Shown: positions 17,931-28,348, numbered from the stretch's first letter. The stretch is 64,000 nt of DNA from Chloroflexota bacterium (GCA_013112715.1 JABFGB010000023.1:1-64000); one strand, 5' to 3'. The notes: a model not told the origin generated them from the letters alone. Numbers and translations are program-made.

Positions 17931-19349
17931 CTATGGCAAAAAGCGCGGCAAGAAGCCATCTGCTATTACTTGTTGTGATTCACCTGTCGTGACATTCACC
18001 ATCCAAATTTCCGTTGGGTCTTGGCGCGTTTCCAGATTATAACGTTGGTACAGCAGCAAGTGACCATCCTTGCTCCAATTGATTGACCCATGACTGTATG
18101 CCGCCTCCACCACGAGGGGGGTCTCCGCAAAAGTGTTCATGTCCAACAGATACAATTGTCCTCCCTGCGTATAGCGGTTGTCTAGATAGCGCCGCACCAC
18201 CGCCAGTTGTGTGCCATCCGGGGCAAACGCCGCCTGTAAATCGTCTACGGGATTATTGGATTCCCCGCTGATTGAAATTTCGGTCTGATTGGTGAGGTCA
18301 TTGAGGTTAATCATCGCCAGATGCGAATAATAGGTGGTCGCCGCTGCGCCATACGCCAGTTTGGAATAGGCGAACCATGCCCCATCCGGCGAAAAAATCC
18401 CCGGCACACCTTGCGGAGTTGAGACAAAGGCCGATTGTCCCGTCGCAAATTCGTATAGCAGAATCCCCGGCGGATTAGCCGTCGCCAGCACAATCGCTAC
18501 CCATTTGCCATCCGGTGACCATTTCGGCGCATATCCAACCAGCGTTTCATCATCAATCAACAGGCGCGATTGCCCTGTGTTGACATCCACGACCCATGCC
18601 CGTTTCGCGGTGGCCGGGTTGAGTCCGGCGGCCAATTCCTGTCGGGTATAGGCGACGACTTGATTATCTGGTCCCCACGCTGGATCATAACAGGTCGCCT
18701 GCCCCTCAACGCAGTTGGTCAATTGGATGTGTTCGCGGGTTTTCAGGTTCAGTGCCCAGATGTCAGACGCGGCATCAGTGCGTTCCACCGTATAGGCAAC
18801 CCATGTTCCGTCGGGGCTAATCGCAAAATCCACCACCCCGCCTGCTTCATCAGTGAGTTGCTCGGTGCGGCCCGTTTGTAAATCATAAAATTGGAGATTG
18901 CGGATAGGTTTGGTAAATGGCCCTAAATAGAGCATCTGGGGGAGGCGGATGGTGAAACTAAACTGAAAATCCTCCGCCAGCGTCTCGTTTTCATCATTTT
19001 CCGCACCCGCCCTTACCCGCACGGTATATTTTTGGCCCGGATTTAGGGGGGCATTGGGCCGAAACACCAGTTCTTGGCGATTGGCCCATTCCAAGCGGCC
19101 TTCAATGGTCGGGGTGATACTAAAGCGATCTTCGACGGATTGTGCCACCATCGACCTATCGAATCCCAAGCGAATGACAGCATCGGCTGATGTGAGGCTA
19201 TTGGGGGTGTGGTGGATAACCTGCACGCCTGTGGTATCACCCAATAAAATCAGTACCGCGATAACGACAAGCAGTGCCCCCATTACCCCTATGATAATGG
19301 TGTCAAATCGGTCTGGTCGTTTGATAATTTTGGATAGGAGGTTATTCAT
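17931..19349 (-). CDS. Membrane-anchored TolB-like beta-propeller with N-terminal Big_5-type domain
   Basis: 472 residues. One membrane segment (about 18-38) is followed by a bacterial Ig-like/SbsA domain (about 45-140: VIRLGFDRSMV, PLNPGQKYTVRV). About six propeller blades follow with the FAISPDGTWVAYT / WSPDGKWVA pattern of TolB/WD40-like proteins. The function is unknown, and extracytoplasmic binding or scaffolding is likely. The start could be 19358 or 19349, and I use the latter. The gene stops 14 bases before the thioredoxin gene. Confidence 0.75.
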   Translation of the reverse strand: MNNLLSKIIKRPDRFDTIIIGVMGALLVVIAVLILLGDTTGVQVIHHTPNSLTSADAVIRLGFDRSMVAQSVEDRFSITPTIEGRLEWANRQELVFRPNAPLNPGQKYTVRVRAGAENDENETLAEDFQFSFTIRLPQMLYLGPFTKPIRNLQFYDLQTGRTEQLTDEAGGVVDFAISPDGTWVAYTVERTDAASDIWALNLKTREHIQLTNCVEGQATCYDPAWGPDNQVVAYTRQELAAGLNPATAKRAWVVDVNTGQSRLLIDDETLVGYAPKWSPDGKWVAIVLATANPPGILLYEFATGQSAFVSTPQGVPGIFSPDGAWFAYSKLAYGAAATTYYSHLAMINLNDLTNQTEISISGESNNPVDDLQAAFAPDGTQLAVVRRYLDNRYTQGGQLYLLDMNTFAETPLVVEAAYSHGSINWSKDGHLLLYQRYNLETRQDPTEIWMVNVTTGESQQVIADGFLPRFLP

Positions 19350-19428
19350 ACCACCCATTCTAGCGCACACGGGATAATGCGGAAGATACGCCTGCCTGCC
19401 GTCTGACTGACCAATGATGGCCTATGGC

Positions 19429-20385
19429 TTAATCTAAATCCGAAACGGCAATGATTTCAAACATCATATCCTCGCCTCCGTAAGCGATATGCGTTCCGTC
19501 AGGACTCCACGCAACGGTCAAAGGTCTATTTGCGGTTTCGATAATATGCAGTGTTTCGCCTGTGGCTGCATCCCAAATTCGGATGGTATTATCATTACCA
19601 GCGCTTGCAAGCATCAATCCATCGGGACTCCAATCTACTGTTCCCGTATCTCCTTCATGACCTGTGAACTTTCTTATCATTTCTCCGGTGGTGGCATCCC
19701 AAGTTCGGACAACAGAGTCGTTAGAACTAGCGACTTGACTTCCATCAGGACTCCATCGAACGGAAGTCATGTCATCTCCGCCTCCGAACTCTAATTTGGC
19801 TTCACCTGACTCTGAATCCCAAACTTGAACGTAACTTAAACTGGCAGTAGCTATCAACTCACCAGTAGGACTCCAATCCACTTCAGCCATATTACTTATT
19901 GACTGCATTCTAAGTAACTGTTCACCTGTTTCTCCGTCCAATACCCAGAAATTATCAGTCCCTAAATAACTGGTTACAGCTAGTTTGCTGGCATCTGGAC
20001 TCCAATCCACGAATATGGTGTATCTATCCTTGTAGATGTCAGAAGTAAATAAAAGCTCACCTGTCTTGGCATCCCATACATACAATGTGCCATGACCACC
20101 ACTTGCGAGCTTGTTTCCATCGGGACTCCATGCCACCGAAACGGCCCTATCATTATCTGGCCCTTTCAAAATCAAAAGTAATTCTTTAGTGGTCGCGTCC
20201 CAAATCTGGACTGCCCCGTTTAGATTTGCCGTTGCTAGTTTGGTACTGTCAGGACTCCATGCAACAGCCCGAATCCAGTTGAGACGTTCTGGGGTCTGGG
20301 CAATAGCCAGATTTTGATGGGATGCCCCGATTATCAGAGCAAAAACCGTCAGCATAAGCAGATTAGATAGGCGAGATTTGGACAT
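19429..20385 (-). CDS. Exported seven-bladed WD40 protein
   Basis: 318 residues. The ATG at 20385 has an excellent AGGAGGG site 5 bases upstream and gives a typical signal peptide (residues 1-29, ending ..LAIAQ). Seven repeats of W-SPDG...LA...IWDA-TGE follow, enough to close one beta-propeller. It is probably a secreted scaffold or binding protein. It starts 23 bases after the mutY stop and shares its direction, so it may be in the same transcript. Confidence 0.82.
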   Translation of the reverse strand: MSKSRLSNLLMLTVFALIIGASHQNLAIAQTPERLNWIRAVAWSPDSTKLATANLNGAVQIWDATTKELLLILKGPDNDRAVSVAWSPDGNKLASGGHGTLYVWDAKTGELLFTSDIYKDRYTIFVDWSPDASKLAVTSYLGTDNFWVLDGETGEQLLRMQSISNMAEVDWSPTGELIATASLSYVQVWDSESGEAKLEFGGGDDMTSVRWSPDGSQVASSNDSVVRTWDATTGEMIRKFTGHEGDTGTVDWSPDGLMLASAGNDNTIRIWDAATGETLHIIETANRPLTVAWSPDGTHIAYGGEDMMFEIIAVSDLD

Positions 20386-20407
20386 TTTTACCCTCCTAGC
20401 TTGGGAT

Positions 20408-21532
20408 TCATAACAATCTACGCGGACGCTCGTTGAGTTCCTCAATAATCTTGCGATCCGCCTTTGAAAACGCGAATTCCGATAATCGCTCCTCGCTCAC
20501 CCAGCGGAAATCGGCACATTCATGACAGGTGGGGACGGCGCTGGTCGGGGCAAGCACACATTCAAAGGCGAATAGGGTAATTTTGAAATGGGTGTAGGCG
20601 TGCTGCACTTTGACAAAAAACTCGCCAACCTCCACCGTAATCCCCAATTCCTCATGCAGTTCCCGCGCCAAACATGCCTCCAATGTTTCGCCATTTTCGA
20701 CCTTGCCACCGGGGAATTCCCACAACCCACCTAATAAATCCTTATCCCGTCGTTTCGTGATGAGCAATTCGCGGTTTTCGTTGCGAATCAACCCGCAGGT
20801 CACGTCGTAATGGGGTGTTTTGGCTTTGGCGGCTTTGACTGGACGCTCATTTTGTGTGCCATTCGCCCGTGCCAGACAATATTGTGCAATGGGGCAGTGA
20901 GCACAATCGGGATTACGTGGTTTACAAATCGTCCGGCCCAATTCCATCAGGGCTTGATTGTAATTGCCTGCTTGTCCGGTTGGGACACCCGCCATCAATT
21001 GTTCTGCTAGTGCCCAATATTTGGCGATGGTCGTGGGGCGGGTCACGTCTTCGGCATTATCAAATAAGCGGCTGAACACACGAATGACATTGCCATCCAG
21101 TACGGGTACATGCTCATCAAAGGCGATGCTGGCAATTGCTCCGGCGGTATAGCGTCCAATGCCCTTTAATGCCTGTAATTGGGTTGCTGTCTGTGGTAGC
21201 TCCCCGCCAAAATTTCGCACGATTTGTTGGGCAGCGGCCTGCAAGTTTCTAGCGCGGCTGTAATAGCCCAAGCCCTCCCATTGTTTGAGCAAATCATCTT
21301 GGGGAGCATGGGCAAGCGCGGCAATGGTGGGAAACTTCGCCAAAAATCGTTCGTAATAGGGAATAACAGTGGCGACTTGGGTTTGTTGCAGCATGATTTC
21401 CGAAAGCCAAATGTGATAGGGATTGCGGGTTTGTCGCCATGGGAGGTCGGCGGCGTGCTGTTTATACCATGTCAGTAAGGGCAGAATAAAATCACCCGAG
21501 TAATTTTCCAAAATGGGTAATGATGAAGGCAT
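20408..21532 (-). CDS. mutY: A/G-specific adenine glycosylase
   Basis: A 374-residue base-excision repair enzyme that removes adenine opposite 8-oxoguanine. The catalytic Glu lies in LSEIMLQQTQV, the HhH motif in LKGIGRYTAGAIA and the catalytic Asp in VLDGNVIRV. The [4Fe-4S] ligands are C-x6-C-x2-C-x5-C (CKPRNPDCAHCPIAQYC). The C-terminal Nudix-like domain recognises 8-oxoG, with a near-complete Nudix box (GGKVENGETLEACLARELHEE, residues about 272-292). Confidence 0.95.
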   Translation of the reverse strand: MPSSLPILENYSGDFILPLLTWYKQHAADLPWRQTRNPYHIWLSEIMLQQTQVATVIPYYERFLAKFPTIAALAHAPQDDLLKQWEGLGYYSRARNLQAAAQQIVRNFGGELPQTATQLQALKGIGRYTAGAIASIAFDEHVPVLDGNVIRVFSRLFDNAEDVTRPTTIAKYWALAEQLMAGVPTGQAGNYNQALMELGRTICKPRNPDCAHCPIAQYCLARANGTQNERPVKAAKAKTPHYDVTCGLIRNENRELLITKRRDKDLLGGLWEFPGGKVENGETLEACLARELHEELGITVEVGEFFVKVQHAYTHFKITLFAFECVLAPTSAVPTCHECADFRWVSEERLSEFAFSKADRKIIEELNERPRRLL

Positions 21533-21619
21533 CCGTGATTTCCTCTAAGAACCGCACCAACATGGGATTCTCTTAATTGTTAGAAGTCTACATGAATCGC
21601 ATGTGCGAATTTGATTGTA

Positions 21620-21628
21620 TGGTAAAAT
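21620..21628 (+). promoter_or_regulatory. Putative extended -10 promoter for ftsK
   Basis: TGG-TAAAAT gives an extended -10 element about 95 bases upstream of the ftsK start. A short TCGCA-TG-TGCGA palindrome lies just upstream (about 21599-21610). No clear -35 is seen. Confidence 0.35.
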
Positions 21629-21721
21629 TGAGGTGAGGGGTGATATTTATCCAATATTTAGTATTTTTTCAAGCACACTCCTTTTTTCCCTACCGTTGAA
21701 CAAGTGACGCAGGTTGTAACA

Positions 21722-24700
21722 ATGGTGGATCGTTTTAGACGTGGTAACAAAGACGATGATGGGGATGACCGTCCAAAGGATCGTCGCCCCGGCAGTAAAC
21801 CCCCATCCGACAAAGACGACGATAAGTCAGGGCGTCGTTCAGGCCCGCCCAGTTTTGGTCGCGGTGGGGATGATAGAGACAAAAAAGACGACAAACCGGG
21901 TGATTCCGGCCAGCGTCGTTTTGGGGTTCCCGGTGGCGGTGGCCGTGATGATAGACGTGATGAACCTGCGGGTGGCGCACGCCGACCATCCGGGGTAGGC
22001 GGTGGTGGATCATCCGATGAGGGGGGTACGCGTCGTTTAGGCCCGCCTAGCTTTGGACGTGGCGGGGATGATAAAGACAAAAAAGACGACAAAGATAAAG
22101 ATTCCGGCTCACGTCCCGGTTTTGGTGGTTTCCGACGCCCCGGTGCGGGTGATGAGAAAAAAGATGATAAGCCAGCGGATCGGCCCGGTTCATCAGGAGG
22201 GCGTCCATCCTTTGGGGGTGGAGACCGACCTTCGGGTGGTGGCCCGTCGTTTGGCCGAGACCGGGATGCCGATAGTGGCCGCACCGGCGGTGATCGGCCC
22301 GGAGCCTCGCCACAAAACCCGCGCAGCACAAGCTCTTTTGGCGCGACACGCGATGCTGAAGGAAGTGGTAGCTCCTCTGGTAGCCGCCCATTTGGTGGGG
22401 GTGGTGGCTCGCCATTCAACCGGGATCGTGATAAGGATGAAAAAGATGAGGGCGGCTCAGGTCGCAGTTTTGGCGGTGGTGGCTCGTCGTTTGGCCGAGA
22501 CCGTGACGCCGATAGTGGTGGCCGCCCAAGTGGCGGTTCCCCCTTTAGTCGAGACCGTGATGCCGACAGCAGTGGAAGCGGTAGTTCTGGCAGTCGTTTA
22601 AGCGGTGGTGGTGGCTCATCTTTCAGCCGAGATCGAGATGCGGATAGCGGGAGTGGTGGACGGCCCGGCGGAGATCGTCCGGGTGGTGGCGGTTCACCTT
22701 TTAGTCGAGACCGTGATGCCGACAGTGGTGGCGGACGCACGTTGGGTGGAAGCTCAACGGGTAGCCCGGAACGCAGTTCACCGTTAGGGGGTGGTCGTCC
22801 GGGTGGTGGCAGTCCATCCAGTCCTAGCGGCCCATCTTCACCGAGTCGTTCGCCGTTCGGTGGGCCAAGTGAGGGAGCAGGGGGTCGTCCTGCGTCGCCA
22901 TCCAGTTCAGCCGCACCAGCCCGCCCCGGTTCTAGTCCACAGCCGGGTCGTCCGGGTATTAGCCCGTCACCTGCTCGGCCCGGCAGTAAACCAGCCGAAC
23001 CAGAACCATCCAAGCGTGCTTTGCCGGGTTTTGGTGGTCGTAAAGAAGCACCATCCGATACCCCAAGAAAAGGCGACGCCAAGCCTAAAGACGAGAGTGG
23101 CGGACGCCGTTTTGGGATGCCCGCCATAGGCCGTAAATCTACCCCCGAAGAGGATAAGAGAAAGGCCAACGATAAGAAAAGAAAAGACGAGCCACTCAAG
23201 CGCGGGACGGCTGAGGTTAAGAAAGACCCCAAAGCCGCTGCCAAGACCTCACGTGCCACGACTACCGCCGCCAAATTACCAGAGCGGGATACCGGTATTC
23301 GCAATGTGACACGCGGATTGGATTACAATCGCAAACTGGACATGGCGGGTTGGTTGTTGGTCGGTGCGGCCCTGATTTTGTTTGCAGGGATAGGGGAATC
23401 CATTGCGTCGTCTGACCCGAAGGGGTTTACCTATGACCTCGATCAGTTCTTGGCTCAAATCTTTGGCCTAGGACGGATTGTCATTCCTGTCACATCTTTC
23501 GTTCTTGGTTTCTGGCTCATTGCCCGAAATTTTGGTCGTGTCCTTGAAATTGACTATTTCCGCATTCTGGGCTTTGTGGTACTGCTCGGTACACTTTTGA
23601 CAACCCTCCAGTGGTGGGAGTTGATGTGGATTGACTTCCCCAAAGTGAACGAGGTTCCCACAATTGAAGCCCTTGAAGCGCAGAGCAGGGCACTTTGGGA
23701 AGATGGCGGCGGTGGCGGTCTGATAGGCCATACGATCTATATATTCCTTCAGCATATTTTCTGGGATATTGGTGTCCCAGTGGTATTGGTCATTTGTTTG
23801 GGGCTGGGTACGCTGTTCGCTTTTGATCTCTCGTTTGAGAAGATCGCAACCAATATTCGTACTACCCGGACCAATCGTCAAGCCAAACGTGAAGCTGCCC
23901 TTGCACGATATGCCGAAAGTAAAGGACTTGTACCCTCGTCTGCACCTGCTGCGCCTGCTCCATCTGCCCCGGCGATGGCGGTAGCGGCGGCGGTCTTGGC
24001 GACAGACGAAAGTACAGGCCCGCAGCGCAAGCCCGGTAAAACTACGGGACGAACGGCTGCCCCTGAACCCCCAGTAGTTGCCCAACCCACCTCAGCATCT
24101 GTCGTTGTCGCCGCACCCGTAGCAGTGACCGAAGCGGTAGCGGAGTCCAAAGAAAAGCGCGGTATGTTCGGGCGCAAGAAGGAAGAAGCACCAACAGATA
24201 GACCGATTACGGCAGCGACGGATGGGGATACCCCCAAACGCGCTGAAAACGAGGGCCTATTCGGTCGTAAGAAAGAAGAGTCACCGACGGACAAACCGAT
24301 TACGGCTGATACAGATGGCGATGCTCCCAAACGCGCTGAACGGGGTGGTATGTTTGGCCGCAAGAAAGAAGATGCGCCGACGGACAAGCCAATTACCGCC
24401 GCGACGGATGGGGATGCTCCCAAGCGTGCCTTACCTACTGGTATCGTGGCGGCTCGTGAAACCTCTGAGATCGTCGAAAAACAGGGCAGTGAACCGCCTA
24501 AACCCCCTCAACCCAACGGGGAAGACCTTAGCCCGCGTCGCCCATTACCTGCCTTTGGAGGACGTTCGGCTGTGCCGGAAGGTGCGGAATCTAAAGATAA
24601 ACCCGCTGAACCCGCCTCGACGGAACCAGAGGGTCCGCGCCGTCGTTTACCCGGTTTGCCCGGACGCCGCACAGAGTCTGGCGACACAGGCCCAATTGCA

Positions 24701-27700
24701 ACGTCTGCTGGCTCTGCACCAGCCGCCGCAAGCACCCCGGCCTCGGAAGAATCATCAGGTGGTGGACGTTTGCCCGGTTTGCGCCCATCATTTGGACGGC
24801 AAGCCTCGTCTGCTGATAGTGCCGAAACGGCCAAACCTGCTGAATCTACCAGTAAACCTGCGGCGGTGAATGAAGCCGCTCCTACTGCTGATGATCAGGC
24901 CGGGCGGCGTCGTTTTGGGATGCCCACACTGCCCGGCAGGAGAGCATCTGAGCCGGAGAAACCTGCCGAATCTGGAACCAGTACGGCTGGCACAGCGGCG
25001 GCGGTAGTTGCAGGAATGGCAGCGGCTGATGCTACGAAACAACCGGGTCGGTTTGGTGCATTTGGTCGGCGTGGTTCAACACCCCCCGAAGAGGCTAAAC
25101 CAGCCGAGGCTTCATCCGACGCAGCGACCCTAAAACCTGTCGCGGCTGAATCTGAGAGATTAGCGACCCCCACTGCGGAAAAACCAGCGCAACCTGTCGC
25201 TCCTCGACGGGGCTTGCCGGATTTAACCCCGGCTGAACGGGCTATGTTGAGCGGGGAAACAGCTTCTGCTGAAAAACCAAGCGAACCAGCAGAAAAGCCT
25301 GCTGAACCTGTGGCAGAAGCCGCACTCATCACTGGCGAATCCGCTGCGCCAGAAACGCCAAAATCGGAGATTCCTACCGCAGTTGAATCTGCTCCGAGTG
25401 AACCAACACCCGCTTCGCCTGAAACATTAGCGCCTGTCCGACGAGGCTTCCCGCAGTTTACCGCTGCTGAGGCTGCAATGATGGGAGTGGCGGCTGCAAC
25501 GACCAGCGATGCCCCCAAGGACGAAACGCCGTCGGAAGCCACACCGCCTTCAACAGGACGCCGACCCACGACCACGCCCCCGCGTGATTTACCGGGACGC
25601 CAACCAACGGAATCAGGTGGATTATTTGGACGTGGTGCCGAACGCACCCCGCCGCCTCCGCCACCATCAGTGCGACTAGGTCAACCTGAAAACCTCTCGA
25701 ATGACGATACACAGATAGTCGAAACCAATGCCACGCAGCCGATTGCTGTGCCGTCGGATGCGCCAGCCGTGCCTGCAATTGAGATACCGCGACGTTCTTC
25801 ACCGTTTGCGCGATCCACTGGTGACGCACCGCTGTTCCGTCCGCGTGCAACCAGCGAAGCGCCTGCGGCCTCCGGTGATACGGAAAAACCCGCCGAGCCA
25901 GTAAAAGCCGAATCTGGCGAACCCACAGCCGAACTTTCGGCCAATCCAATGGGGGTAGCATTAGCGGGAGCGGCGCTTGCCAGTGACTTGGCTGAACATA
26001 AAGCGGAGACACCCGACCCGCCACCAACCTTGCCAGATCAACCCGCCCAACCACGTGGCCTGCCTGTTCGCCCGATCAACGAACCAATTGCCCGCGAACG
26101 GCATGAAGGTCAAGGAGAGGATGAAGCCACTGCCCGTCTATCCCATTTCCAGCGGGCCTTTGGCGGGGAAACTCCGGCAGGGGAACAACCCCAGCGGGCC
26201 AATTTTGTGCCGCGCCGTGAACCTTTGGGACGTGCCACAGGCGAACGGTCCGCCGTCAGCCCACCGCTGCCTGCACCAACTGAAATGCCCACTCCGACTG
26301 AAACGGATGAAGATGCAGGCGCAATGCAGCCTGCCCAACCGCGTTTTGCCCGTCAAAATCCGTTTGACCACCCTGAGGGTGAGACGGAAAATATCGTGCC
26401 GCCTGTGCGTGCTGCGCGGCCCTCGCCGACGAGTCGTCCGGTGTCACGCCCGCCACAAATTGGGGGAGCGAATCCTGATTTGGATAAGACCGAAATTACT
26501 GATGGTGAGGATGAAGCTGAGACACCCGCCCGTGCTTCGTTGGTGCCCTTTACAGCGCGGCGTGATCGTCCAGCCATCGTGCAACAGGATATAGACGATG
26601 AGGATGACAACGAGGATGACGATGAAGTACCCGCCGTCGCACCGCCTGTTGCCGCCCGCCATCATGAGCCGGAAGTTGAACCTGCCGAAACCAAATCACA
26701 TTCGAACGATGGCAACGGTAGTTCCAAGTGGGTGCGGCCCGATTTTATGACGGTGCTGGAGGAGGGGTCGGAACAAAAGATTGACCAAGAAATCTTGCTG
26801 GAACGTGCCCAAATCATCGAAGAAACACTAGAGAGCTTTGGCGCACCCGGCAAGGTGGTTGAGGTCAATACTGGCCCGGTGATTACCCAGTTTGGTGTTG
26901 AGCCAGATTATGTGGAAAAGCGCGGGGGTCAGCGCTCGCGGGTGAAGGTATCAGCTATCGCTGCCCTAGACCGTGACCTCGCGTTAGCCCTAGCCGCGAA
27001 ATCCATCCGTATCGAAGCGCCCGTCCCCGGAAAAGGCTTTGTCGGGATTGAAGTGCCCAATGCCGAAACCGCTGTCGTCAGCCTGCGCGATGTCATGTCC
27101 TCTGAACATCATCAACATAAGGTCGCCAAATCCAAATTGGCGATTGGTTTGGGCCGTCGGGTGGATGGTGCGCCAATTTCCGCCGATCTCACCGAGATGC
27201 CGCACTTGCTGATCGCTGGTGCGACAGGTTCGGGTAAATCGGTCTGTGTGAATGCCATCATTAGCTGTCTGCTGCTGCAAAATACACCCGACGAAATGCA
27301 GATGATTATGGTTGACCCCAAGCGTGTCGAATTAGCAGGCTATAACGGGCTTCCGCATCTGGTCGCCCCGGTAGTGGTAGACTTGGAGCGCATTGTGGGC
27401 GTTTTGAAATGGGTGCAGCGCGAAATGGATGACCGCTACAAACGGTTTGCCGCGCTCGGCGCACGCAATATTCAGGACTTCAATCGCAAGCGTCCCCAAG
27501 AACAGCCGCAGATGCCCTATCTGGTGGTGATTGTAGACGAATTGGCCGACTTGATGATGCTGGCCCCCGATGAAACGGAACGATTGGTGGCCCGCCTTGC
27601 CCAAATGGCCCGTGCGACGGGTATCCATTTGATTATTTCAACGCAGCGCCCCTCGGTAGACGTGGTGACGGGTCTGATCAAAGCCAACTTCCCGGCCCGT

Positions 27701-28348
27701 ATCGCCTTTGCGGTGGCTTCATCGGTAGACAGCCGTGTCATCATTGACCAACCCGGTGCTGAAAAATTGCTGGGTCGGGGTGACATGCTGTTCCAAGCAC
27801 CTGATTCCGCTGCCCCGTTGCGTATGCAGGGAGTATATCTATCGGACAACGAAATCAACCGCATCACCAGCTATTGGAAGAGTACCCGTGCTTTGAAGGG
27901 TGGGAAAGGGGCACAACCCGAACGTCCTGCCATGTCCTCCTCGCCACTGGATGAACCCGCCAAGCCTGTTGGGGTAGGTCGCCGTCCTGATGGTGGCCCG
28001 GTGATTAATGATCGTCGCGCTACAGGTCAACCTGTTCCGCCGGGAGGCAATGGCGACCACCGCCAAGACCGTCAGCAGACTTTCTGGGAAGAAGTCGAAG
28101 AGGCCGAGATGGACAGTGACGATGATGCACTGGAAGGCGTGGACGATCTGTATGATGAGGCCGTTAAGCTGGTGCGGGGTCGCAACAAAGCCAGTATCTC
28201 GATGTTGCAGCGGCATTTCCGTATCGGCTATACCCGTTCGGCCCGTTTGATTGATTTGATGGAAGAACGAGGGGTGGTTGGCCCAGCCGAAAGTGGCGCC
28301 AAGCCGCGCCTAGTGATTCCTGAAAAAGGCGGTGGGGAAGCGACCTAA
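21722..28348 (+). CDS. ftsK: FtsK/SpoIIIE DNA translocase with very long low-complexity regions
   Basis: 2208 residues, against about 800-1300 for known FtsK/SpoIIIE proteins. Order: residues 1-537 are Ser/Gly/Asp/Arg-rich low complexity (repeated RDRDADSG); four membrane helices lie at about 538-709; an Ala/Pro/Glu-rich linker of about 960 residues includes three 31-residue tandem repeats; the alpha/beta motor follows with Walker A GATGSGKS (about 1833) and Walker B VVIVDELADL (about 1936); and a C-terminal gamma winged helix occupies about 2143-2207. The motor is complete, so it should pump DNA during chromosome segregation or division. GTG at 21704 is an alternative start. Confidence 0.93.
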   Translation: MVDRFRRGNKDDDGDDRPKDRRPGSKPPSDKDDDKSGRRSGPPSFGRGGDDRDKKDDKPGDSGQRRFGVPGGGGRDDRRDEPAGGARRPSGVGGGGSSDEGGTRRLGPPSFGRGGDDKDKKDDKDKDSGSRPGFGGFRRPGAGDEKKDDKPADRPGSSGGRPSFGGGDRPSGGGPSFGRDRDADSGRTGGDRPGASPQNPRSTSSFGATRDAEGSGSSSGSRPFGGGGGSPFNRDRDKDEKDEGGSGRSFGGGGSSFGRDRDADSGGRPSGGSPFSRDRDADSSGSGSSGSRLSGGGGSSFSRDRDADSGSGGRPGGDRPGGGGSPFSRDRDADSGGGRTLGGSSTGSPERSSPLGGGRPGGGSPSSPSGPSSPSRSPFGGPSEGAGGRPASPSSSAAPARPGSSPQPGRPGISPSPARPGSKPAEPEPSKRALPGFGGRKEAPSDTPRKGDAKPKDESGGRRFGMPAIGRKSTPEEDKRKANDKKRKDEPLKRGTAEVKKDPKAAAKTSRATTTAAKLPERDTGIRNVTRGLDYNRKLDMAGWLLVGAALILFAGIGESIASSDPKGFTYDLDQFLAQIFGLGRIVIPVTSFVLGFWLIARNFGRVLEIDYFRILGFVVLLGTLLTTLQWWELMWIDFPKVNEVPTIEALEAQSRALWEDGGGGGLIGHTIYIFLQHIFWDIGVPVVLVICLGLGTLFAFDLSFEKIATNIRTTRTNRQAKREAALARYAESKGLVPSSAPAAPAPSAPAMAVAAAVLATDESTGPQRKPGKTTGRTAAPEPPVVAQPTSASVVVAAPVAVTEAVAESKEKRGMFGRKKEEAPTDRPITAATDGDTPKRAENEGLFGRKKEESPTDKPITADTDGDAPKRAERGGMFGRKKEDAPTDKPITAATDGDAPKRALPTGIVAARETSEIVEKQGSEPPKPPQPNGEDLSPRRPLPAFGGRSAVPEGAESKDKPAEPASTEPEGPRRRLPGLPGRRTESGDTGPIATSAGSAPAAASTPASEESSGGGRLPGLRPSFGRQASSADSAETAKPAESTSKPAAVNEAAPTADDQAGRRRFGMPTLPGRRASEPEKPAESGTSTAGTAAAVVAGMAAADATKQPGRFGAFGRRGSTPPEEAKPAEASSDAATLKPVAAESERLATPTAEKPAQPVAPRRGLPDLTPAERAMLSGETASAEKPSEPAEKPAEPVAEAALITGESAAPETPKSEIPTAVESAPSEPTPASPETLAPVRRGFPQFTAAEAAMMGVAAATTSDAPKDETPSEATPPSTGRRPTTTPPRDLPGRQPTESGGLFGRGAERTPPPPPPSVRLGQPENLSNDDTQIVETNATQPIAVPSDAPAVPAIEIPRRSSPFARSTGDAPLFRPRATSEAPAASGDTEKPAEPVKAESGEPTAELSANPMGVALAGAALASDLAEHKAETPDPPPTLPDQPAQPRGLPVRPINEPIARERHEGQGEDEATARLSHFQRAFGGETPAGEQPQRANFVPRREPLGRATGERSAVSPPLPAPTEMPTPTETDEDAGAMQPAQPRFARQNPFDHPEGETENIVPPVRAARPSPTSRPVSRPPQIGGANPDLDKTEITDGEDEAETPARASLVPFTARRDRPAIVQQDIDDEDDNEDDDEVPAVAPPVAARHHEPEVEPAETKSHSNDGNGSSKWVRPDFMTVLEEGSEQKIDQEILLERAQIIEETLESFGAPGKVVEVNTGPVITQFGVEPDYVEKRGGQRSRVKVSAIAALDRDLALALAAKSIRIEAPVPGKGFVGIEVPNAETAVVSLRDVMSSEHHQHKVAKSKLAIGLGRRVDGAPISADLTEMPHLLIAGATGSGKSVCVNAIISCLLLQNTPDEMQMIMVDPKRVELAGYNGLPHLVAPVVVDLERIVGVLKWVQREMDDRYKRFAALGARNIQDFNRKRPQEQPQMPYLVVIVDELADLMMLAPDETERLVARLAQMARATGIHLIISTQRPSVDVVTGLIKANFPARIAFAVASSVDSRVIIDQPGAEKLLGRGDMLFQAPDSAAPLRMQGVYLSDNEINRITSYWKSTRALKGGKGAQPERPAMSSSPLDEPAKPVGVGRRPDGGPVINDRRATGQPVPPGGNGDHRQDRQQTFWEEVEEAEMDSDDDALEGVDDLYDEAVKLVRGRNKASISMLQRHFRIGYTRSARLIDLMEERGVVGPAESGAKPRLVIPEKGGGEAT
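24164..24436 (+). repeat. Three in-frame tandem 93-bp repeats in the ftsK linker
   Basis: Units begin at 24164, 24257 and 24350, each coding for (M/L)FGRKKE(E/D)(A/S)PTD(R/K)PIT followed by A-TDGD-PKRA. The DNA copies differ at many third positions, so the protein pattern is kept while the DNA diverges. Confidence 0.8.

Noticed and set aside
21658-23304. Long minus-strand open frame (548 codons) opposite the ftsK N-terminus
   Set aside because: It mirrors the repetitive GC-rich coding strand and encodes only Pro/Ser/Gly/Arg low complexity, with no start context. ftsK on the other strand has a full domain structure downstream.
24164-24436. CRISPR-like tandem repeat
   Set aside because: Repeats are in-frame coding units of 93 bp without spacers, inside ftsK.
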